DNA from: a virus
Length of the DNA: 53,428 bases
Reading direction: 5' to 3' (one strand)
Virus record (IMG/VR): IMGVR_UViG_3300013285_000002
Location: 1 to 53,428 of that record
In this document: positions 48,863-53,428 of the stretch, one piece after another
How positions within the stretch are numbered: the stretch's first letter is position 1
How the letters are laid out: each line of letters opens with the position of its first letter
Made by a program: the position numbers and the translations under genes
The notes under the pieces: model-generated
Database searches by the model: none
Told to the model about the DNA's origin: nothing
Seen by the model: only the letters and a program-made list of their open reading frames with translations

Positions 48863-49055
48863 GTGTTTCTTTCTTTGGTTTGAGTTGAGTTCGAGGGATG
48901 CACCACTGCTCACGGCCACCACCGCAATCAATGAGAAACGCACCGCTGATACGTCCCGCCTTGAGTCTTTGGTGTATGGCCTGTCGAGTCACGCCTTCAA
49001 TCTCCGCAGCATGTGATGCAGTGACGTAACCACGTTCAACTATCAGGAGAGTCAC
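48849..49055 (-). CDS. Small helix-turn-helix protein
   Basis: A 68-residue DNA-binding protein: VTASHAAEIEGVTRQAIHQRLKAG is a helix-turn-helix and ISGAFLIDCGGGREQWCIPRTQL its wing. Similar to excisionase-like regulators. ATGA-coupled to the gene upstream. Confidence 0.7.
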   Translation of the reverse strand: MTLLIVERGYVTASHAAEIEGVTRQAIHQRLKAGRISGAFLIDCGGGREQWCIPRTQLKPKKETHDES

Positions 49056-49786
49056 TTGTCACCCATCTTCTTGAGTGCATCGCCAAGGCCATTCTTTTCC
49101 ATGATGTCCTTCGCGCCTTTTTCTTCTTGGTCAAAGATGCTTTCAACAATCTTCATGATTGACTTCGCACCAGCCTCATCCTCTCGGCTGATACCAGCAT
49201 GACAAGCCATGATTTGAATCGTCTGTGCTGCCATGTCGCAGTCAATGCTGACCAGCATGTCGGCTACCTTCTCGGGCATCACCTCTGCATCAATGCAGGC
49301 ATTGATTAACATGCTCATTAACTGACTACGCTTACGGACAATCAACGCAATCTTCACTGTGTCGGCGAACAGATCGCCCTTGACGCTTCGGACGGTATCA
49401 AGAATGTCCTTCGCACCAGCAAAGCGTCCTAAGTCTTCTTCTCCCTGCTCTTTGGCAGACTCACGGAACAGATCGAGGATGATTTGAATTTTCTGTTGAG
49501 CCGCAACACTAAAGCCCCCAACATGCCAAGATGTAATCTTCTTTGTCTCTATTCCATCGTCACCAAGGTAGCACTTGCCGTCCTTCCAGTTGTACAGGGT
49601 AGCAATTAAAGAGTTGCCCTTGACCTCATCAAATTCAATCGACCACTGTGCATCCACCTTGTACCCATCAGCCTCGTGAGGTAAGCCGAACAGAGACACA
49701 AGCTCATCGTATGTAGCAGTGACTACGCCTTGCAGTGAAGAACCGTTTGAGTTGATTTCTTTTTGATTATGTGTGGTGAAGTTCAT
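49052..49786 (-). CDS. Hypothetical protein
   Basis: A 244-residue protein with AAAGGAAATT before the ATG at 49786. The N-terminal half (YDELVSLFGLPHEADGYKVDAQWSIEFD, WHVGG) contains an alpha/beta domain like one repeatedly found in phage proteins with unknown role. The C-terminal half is helical (residues 110-244). Not assigned. Confidence 0.65.
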   Translation of the reverse strand: MNFTTHNQKEINSNGSSLQGVVTATYDELVSLFGLPHEADGYKVDAQWSIEFDEVKGNSLIATLYNWKDGKCYLGDDGIETKKITSWHVGGFSVAAQQKIQIILDLFRESAKEQGEEDLGRFAGAKDILDTVRSVKGDLFADTVKIALIVRKRSQLMSMLINACIDAEVMPEKVADMLVSIDCDMAAQTIQIMACHAGISREDEAGAKSIMKIVESIFDQEEKGAKDIMEKNGLGDALKKMGDK

Positions 49787-49802
49787 TTGTAATTTCCTTT
49801 TT

Positions 49803-50195
49803 TTATTCAGTGATGTGGACAATCTGTCCGTTGTGATCCATCCAGATAATTTCTTGGTCGTTGACCCTTATTGGGGTAACAAAGCTGATCTTGTCGATTA
49901 ACTCTTGCAGGGTGATCTTCGGAGCAACACTCTCGCCTTTATCGTCACAGCCCATGACTAATGCTTTTCCAGCTAACGGTGTCGGGTAGTCGGCATGTTT
50001 AAAGAATGATTGGCTGGGCTTGAATAGACCTTCGTCATCAACGAACAGACCATCGTTATGCTTGTTGATACTGACAACATCAAACGCATCGCAATCAATG
50101 TGCTTGTAAATATCTGTGTAGTGACCTTGATACGTCACCTCTGTGATCGTCTCATCGTGTGGGTTGATAAGGAATGTGGTGAATGGTGTAGTCAT
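49803..50195 (-). CDS. DUF3846-like protein
   Basis: A 130-residue protein. FLINPHDETITEVTYQGHYTD followed by DAFDVVSINKHNDGLFVDDEGL and PLAGKALVMGCDDKG resembles small phage/plasmid proteins annotated DUF3846. Function unknown. Confidence 0.6.
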   Translation of the reverse strand: MTTPFTTFLINPHDETITEVTYQGHYTDIYKHIDCDAFDVVSINKHNDGLFVDDEGLFKPSQSFFKHADYPTPLAGKALVMGCDDKGESVAPKITLQELIDKISFVTPIRVNDQEIIWMDHNGQIVHITE

Positions 50196-50207
50196 GTGTG
50201 TCTCCAG

Positions 50208-50300
50208 TTATTCAAAGAAGCCGCTAGGCAGGGTGAGGGCAAGAAGGATGATGACGAATGCAAGGACTGTCAGCCAGTCAACAATGAACCAGCGTTTCAT
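50208..50300 (-). CDS. 30-residue membrane protein
   Basis: MKRWFIVDWLTVLAFVIILL and then ALTLPSGFFE: one hydrophobic span. The ATG overlaps the TGA of the gene upstream (ATGA), which supports translation. Function unknown. Confidence 0.6.
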   Translation of the reverse strand: MKRWFIVDWLTVLAFVIILLALTLPSGFFE

Positions 50301-50551
50301 AAGATTGACTCTTGATTTTTTGGGGCTTGCTTGGTAACTGCCTTGGCAGGTAGCCCAACTGCCCTACGAACACCGGCCATAGCCGACTTCGCATCATTCG
50401 TCCCAACCTTTTCGATAGTTGCGATTACTTGGGCAAATAAGGCCAGCGTTGCGGCGGGAATCTTTTCTCCACTTGGCTTCATTGTTTTGACAACGTGGTT
50501 GATTAGGCTAACCACGCCCTGATCTGTTTCCAGTTGGTAATCTGTTGTCAT
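50297..50551 (-). CDS. Small hypothetical protein
   Basis: An 84-residue helical protein (LINHVVKTMKPSGEKIPAAT, TIEKVGTNDAKSAMAGVRRA) with a Lys/Gln-rich end. Coupled by ATGA to the 30-residue gene. Confidence 0.6.
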   Translation of the reverse strand: MTTDYQLETDQGVVSLINHVVKTMKPSGEKIPAATLALFAQVIATIEKVGTNDAKSAMAGVRRAVGLPAKAVTKQAPKNQESIL

Positions 50552-50555
50552 CTGT

Positions 50556-50639
50556 TTACTTTCTCGTGAGTAGGTCGAACGCCACTACCAGAATGGCAAT
50601 GACATAGGTGATGCAGAGGGATAGGTCGAGCTTGCTCAT
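50556..50639 (-). CDS. 27-residue membrane protein
   Basis: MSKLDLSLCITYVIAILVVA then FDLLTRK: a single span with charged ends. The ATG overlaps the TGA of the NinX-like gene, supporting coupled translation. Confidence 0.55.
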   Translation of the reverse strand: MSKLDLSLCITYVIAILVVAFDLLTRK

Positions 50640-50992
50640 AGGCCGTTCGGAACTTCAACGTCATCACCCATATTTGAGGCAACGTAACATCGCATAGCTG
50701 CAATCAGGGGTGTTGGGCCAGCCCCATACGCCACCCCTTGAATGAAACCGGCCCATTCTTTAGATGTGCTCAAGTAAGCGCATTCGATGAGTTCGCGCTC
50801 AATGATCGGGCCACCTTGTGCCCAGTCTGTCGATGGCAGGTAGCTTTGTGCCCAACCCCTAGACAGGGCGCGGTCTTTGCCGTCTATCGTTATCCAGTAG
50901 GTAGCAACGCTGTCGTACCAAAATCCCGTACCTCCTTCACAATTAGCCACCGCCCAATCAAGTTGAGTCCCTATCAGTTCAGATGTTTTCAT
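50636..50992 (-). CDS. DUF2591/NinX-like phage protein
   Basis: A 118-residue protein. MKTSELIGTQLDWAVANCEG opens it, then STDWAQGGPIIERELIECAYL and GPTPLIAAMRCYVASNMGDDVEVP: the pattern of the DUF2591 (NinX) family, whose role is unknown. Confidence 0.85.
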   Translation of the reverse strand: MKTSELIGTQLDWAVANCEGGTGFWYDSVATYWITIDGKDRALSRGWAQSYLPSTDWAQGGPIIERELIECAYLSTSKEWAGFIQGVAYGAGPTPLIAAMRCYVASNMGDDVEVPNGL

Positions 50993-51004
50993 TTGAGTAC
51001 TCCC

Positions 51005-51196
51005 TTAAAGGGTTAGGCCAGCCGCACCAACTTTGTTGCCGTTGATGTCACGGAGGATGAATATTTCCTCATCCAAAAAGCCATGCTGGTTTGACTGAAT
51101 CTTTGCAGTGAGTGCAGTGAGTAACCTCATTACCTCGTATGAAGCTTCGCTGTCGTCGTCAATATGATCGAGTGAGAATGTAATCATTACTTGCAT
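51005..51196 (-). CDS. Small hypothetical protein
   Basis: A 63-residue protein with AAAGGAAACAAC before the ATG at 51196; MQVMITFSLDHIDDDSEASY and FLDEEIFILRDINGNKVGAA. The upstream extension overlaps the VWA-like gene and is not believed. Function unknown. Confidence 0.6.
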   Translation of the reverse strand: MQVMITFSLDHIDDDSEASYEVMRLLTALTAKIQSNQHGFLDEEIFILRDINGNKVGAAGLTL

Positions 51197-51209
51197 GTTG
51201 TTTCCTTTG

Positions 51210-52103
51210 TTATGCAGCTTCAAGCACTGGATTTTCAATTGCAGCCAGCGTCTCTTCAATCCATGCTTCGGCGCTTTCTTTATCAAGCACAGGCTTTTGG
51301 ATGATGATGTTTTGCGGAATGGGTAGCATCTTTGCGGCTTCGTAGATGTACTGCTGTCTCGGCGTCCCCATGCTTTCATTGGCACGTCTTCCGAACTGGT
51401 CAGCAGCGAAAGCAATCCCGACGAACATGCTTGTCCGAAAGAATCCACCCATGCCGGTCAACGCGGCTAGCTTGTCCATGTCCAGAGGAGAATCCTCGGC
51501 TTTGATCTCGACAAACTGTCCGACATTGAGCTTTTCACCCATGTTGTCAGCGTCCTTTGAGCCAGCCGCCCCGTATATAGCGACGTTGTATCCGCTGTCA
51601 GTCAGTGACTGAGCCAGCTTCAGAGCAGCAGCACCACGCCAGAACAATTGTGAGGACTTGACGTTGCAGGATGCACACAGGTCAATCACGACGCAGACTG
51701 TTCGAACTGTTGCTCTTGATTGGCGGCGAGTTTTTGTCCATGCTCGACTCATGTCGCCACGGTAGACCGCTTGCATGTCCACCTCATCACCCTGATCGGC
51801 CTTGACGCGGCGTCGGCGCACTGACGTTGGGTTACTCAATTCACGAATGGCAACTTCGTCGATCTTTTTTGCACCGTCAGCCCAGCCGTGAGTCAACCGC
51901 TCGTTGAACTCCTTGAAAGTCTTGACGCCAAGCCATTCAGGGTCATCGGCGTAGTGACTCATCTCAGAGCACCATTGAGCAGAGTTACTTGCACGGTCAG
52001 GGTCAAGCCACAGATTAGCGGCATGAGGCAGTGCAGCAGGCTCAGCCACTGAATCCCATAGGATTGCAGTCAGCTTTGTCTTTTTGTCGTGTTCAATAAT
52101 CAC
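51210..52103 (-). CDS. VWA-like / DUF7192-like partner of the AAA ATPase
   Basis: A 297-residue protein with GTG start 1 bp after the ATPase stop. Residues about 130-180 (TVRTVCVVIDLCASCNVKSS, ALKLAQSLTDSGYNVAIYGA) resemble a von Willebrand A fold, but the metal motif DxSxS is degenerate (DLCAS). A MoxR-type ATPase beside a VWA protein is a known chaperone pairing that inserts metals or remodels complexes. Here both are inside a phage early operon, so the client may be host or phage protein. Confidence 0.65.
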   Translation of the reverse strand: MIIEHDKKTKLTAILWDSVAEPAALPHAANLWLDPDRASNSAQWCSEMSHYADDPEWLGVKTFKEFNERLTHGWADGAKKIDEVAIRELSNPTSVRRRRVKADQGDEVDMQAVYRGDMSRAWTKTRRQSRATVRTVCVVIDLCASCNVKSSQLFWRGAAALKLAQSLTDSGYNVAIYGAAGSKDADNMGEKLNVGQFVEIKAEDSPLDMDKLAALTGMGGFFRTSMFVGIAFAADQFGRRANESMGTPRQQYIYEAAKMLPIPQNIIIQKPVLDKESAEAWIEETLAAIENPVLEAA

Positions 52104-52104
52104 G

Positions 52105-53241
52105 TTATGCCTCGACTTTCATTTTTTCGTCAGCTTTCCAGCCGATAAAGTAGGTTGACTTGATCTGTTCCAAAGTACGGCCAGCGGCCATCAACTTCGT
52201 TGCATCTAGCAGGAATCGAGTGCTCATCACTCGGCTTAGGCGGCTTGCAATGATCTTTTTACGCACCGCCCAGCCCCATGCCAGTATTTCGGTATGAATC
52301 ACAGATTTTTCAAATCGTGTGTCGTAATCGAGCAGCACAGTACCGGCACGGAATCGGTCAAGCGTTGCCTCATCAAGTCGTTCACGGCCTGCATAAGTCA
52401 TGTTTGCACCAGTACCGAAGGTATTTGCAGCGCCAAGGCAAACAAAATCAACGTGACGTTTAACTTTTGTCCGTCCTTTGCGTTGAGGCAGGTAGAAACT
52501 ACCGTTTGCAAGGGCTTGATTAACGAATAGCAAAGTATTCGGGTCAGCAGCGTCCATTTCATCGAACAAAAAGACACCGCCGTTTTCGTACATCGTTACG
52601 AAGTCTGAAGGTGTGTATTCAAATGCCCCGCCGTCAGCAGGCAGCATCCAGCCAGTCAATGCAGACTCAGACATACCGGCAGTGCATGAGATTGACGCAA
52701 ACTCACGGCCAAGAGCTTCGGCAACCTGAATTGCAAGGTGAGTTTTTCCGCAACCGGCAGGGCCGACAAGCAAGATATTCAAGCCGCAACCAGCCGATAC
52801 CAAAACCTCCTCAAATTCAGCCCTTACATGGCCTTCGGCCTTGTGTGTCGTACCGTCAGGACGTTGCACCACAATCGTCGTAATGGGTGACTTGTCAATT
52901 GCCGCCTTGACTTCGGCAGCCACAATTTCCCGCACCTTGTTTTCGTCAACTGCACCGCCTAACAGTGACCGAAGGGCAGACAATGCCGCCGCATCACCAC
53001 TGTCAACAGACTGTTTAACAACCTTTGGTTGAACATCGGTGACGTCAGGCATATCGAACTCAACGTGGGCCAAGGCTTGTTCAATCTTGAATGAGTCGTA
53101 CATAGATAGCAAACGCTCAACACAATCGACGCGCTTTGTTCGTTCGTGGTCAAAGCCAACGGAACCGCCGTTCAAATTCTTGAATATTTCGAGTAGCGAA
53201 GTCTTCGACAGATTTAGTAACTTTTCACGTAGTTCGAGCAT
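52105..53241 (-). CDS. MoxR/AAA_5-type ATPase
   Basis: A 378-residue AAA+ ATPase. Walker A GPAGCGKT (160-167), Walker B VFLFDEMD (223-230), a sensor-1-like FVCLGAANTFG and a downstream arginine-containing RERLDEATLDRFRAGTVLLDYD. The N-terminal 150 residues are phage-specific, with helices and a linker. It resembles the MoxR/dynein-type AAA_5 group. Energy-driven remodelling with the VWA-like protein is likely. It is near the start of the leftward operon, so it is expressed early if the promoter at 784-813 is real. Confidence 0.88.
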   Translation of the reverse strand: MLELREKLLNLSKTSLLEIFKNLNGGSVGFDHERTKRVDCVERLLSMYDSFKIEQALAHVEFDMPDVTDVQPKVVKQSVDSGDAAALSALRSLLGGAVDENKVREIVAAEVKAAIDKSPITTIVVQRPDGTTHKAEGHVRAEFEEVLVSAGCGLNILLVGPAGCGKTHLAIQVAEALGREFASISCTAGMSESALTGWMLPADGGAFEYTPSDFVTMYENGGVFLFDEMDAADPNTLLFVNQALANGSFYLPQRKGRTKVKRHVDFVCLGAANTFGTGANMTYAGRERLDEATLDRFRAGTVLLDYDTRFEKSVIHTEILAWGWAVRKKIIASRLSRVMSTRFLLDATKLMAAGRTLEQIKSTYFIGWKADEKMKVEA

Positions 53242-53250
53242 TGGAATTCT

Positions 53251-53428
53251 TTAGTGAGTGAGTGCAGCCACGACATCTTTGATGTGTGAACCAGTGGTTT
53301 TGACTACGTTGTCAGTCGGCAAGCCTTGCAGGACTTTCGATTGATGACGCGATGTAGTCCGGGAATCCCTGTCTTCATTGAAAAGCCAGACACCTTTGAC
53401 GAAAGCGGCAACCGGAAAATGCTTTCCG
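53251..53428 (-). CDS. Small hypothetical protein, C-terminal part (gene spans the circular joint)
   Basis: The frame open from base 53428 down to the TAA at 53253-53251 is the end of the gene whose start is at 236. Counting the overlap once gives 96 residues, ending TTGSHIKDVVAALTH. It stops 9 bp before the AAA ATPase start. See the N-terminal part. Confidence 0.8.
   Translation of the reverse strand, partial: GKHFPVAAFVKGVWLFNEDRDSRTTSRHQSKVLQGLPTDNVVKTTGSHIKDVVAALTH
53306..53428. repeat. Right copy of the 123-bp end overlap (circular joint)
   Basis: Identical to 1-123. Confidence 0.95.

Noticed and set aside
1-53428. CRISPR array or insertion sequence
   Set aside because: No regularly spaced repeats and no transposase gene were seen.

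Overview
The window is one complete genome of a temperate, probably podovirus-type tailed phage, given as a linear contig. Bases 1-123 recur exactly at 53306-53428, so the map closes into a circle of about 53,305 bp, and one gene reads straight across the joint. A tyrosine integrase beside a tRNA-Ser gene and a CI-type S24 repressor make it temperate. The portal, scaffold, coat, adaptor, hub, internal virion and giant polyvalent proteins, with no recognisable tape measure or tail tube, suggest a short-tailed virion. The tRNA-Ser and the style of the small early genes suggest a betaproteobacterial (Burkholderiales-like) host; this is inference, not proof.

Layout. (1) 530-1960: a long non-coding stretch with a leftward promoter/operator, a 22-bp direct repeat and strong hairpins. 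(2) 1961-31340, rightward: small terminase, an HNH endonuclease, large terminase, portal, scaffold, coat, adaptors, fibre genes, a modification cassette (14233-17580), lysis genes, tail hub, ejection proteins and a 2477-residue polyvalent protein. (3) 31337-37795, leftward: a hypothetical gene, then from the right the repressor, a recombination set (annealing protein, YqaJ exonuclease, SSB-like protein), MazG-like and Gp49-like proteins, small proteins, excisionase and integrase; the tRNA-Ser at the integrase end is the likely attP. (4) 37796-38157: a divergent repressor/early control region. (5) 38158-43817, rightward: a DUF1376-type replication protein, DnaB-like helicase, small genes, an HNH protein, RusA and a possible late regulator. 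(6) 43818-44257: non-coding, with a strong promoter, hairpins and repeats. (7) 44258 through the joint to 529, leftward: about 27 mostly tiny, translationally coupled accessory genes headed by two small proteins and a MoxR-like AAA ATPase/VWA-like pair.

The most striking part is 13375-17580. A tail-fibre protein has no cysteine until its last nine residues, which contain seven, ending in five consecutive cysteines. It is followed, in one tightly coupled run, by an Ig-like protein, a 2OG-Fe(II) oxygenase-like protein, a radical SAM/SPASM protein with all expected cluster cysteines, and a second 2OG-Fe(II) oxygenase. This looks like a phage-borne, RiPP-like system that modifies the tip of its own fibre. 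The substrate assignment is inference from proximity and from the cysteine-rich tail.

Control. A 17-bp near-palindrome overlaps the -35 box of the repressor promoter and, in the same geometry and with 15 of 17 bases identical, the -35 box of the leftward accessory-operon promoter 16 kb away on the circle. The repressor may therefore hold both transcription units.
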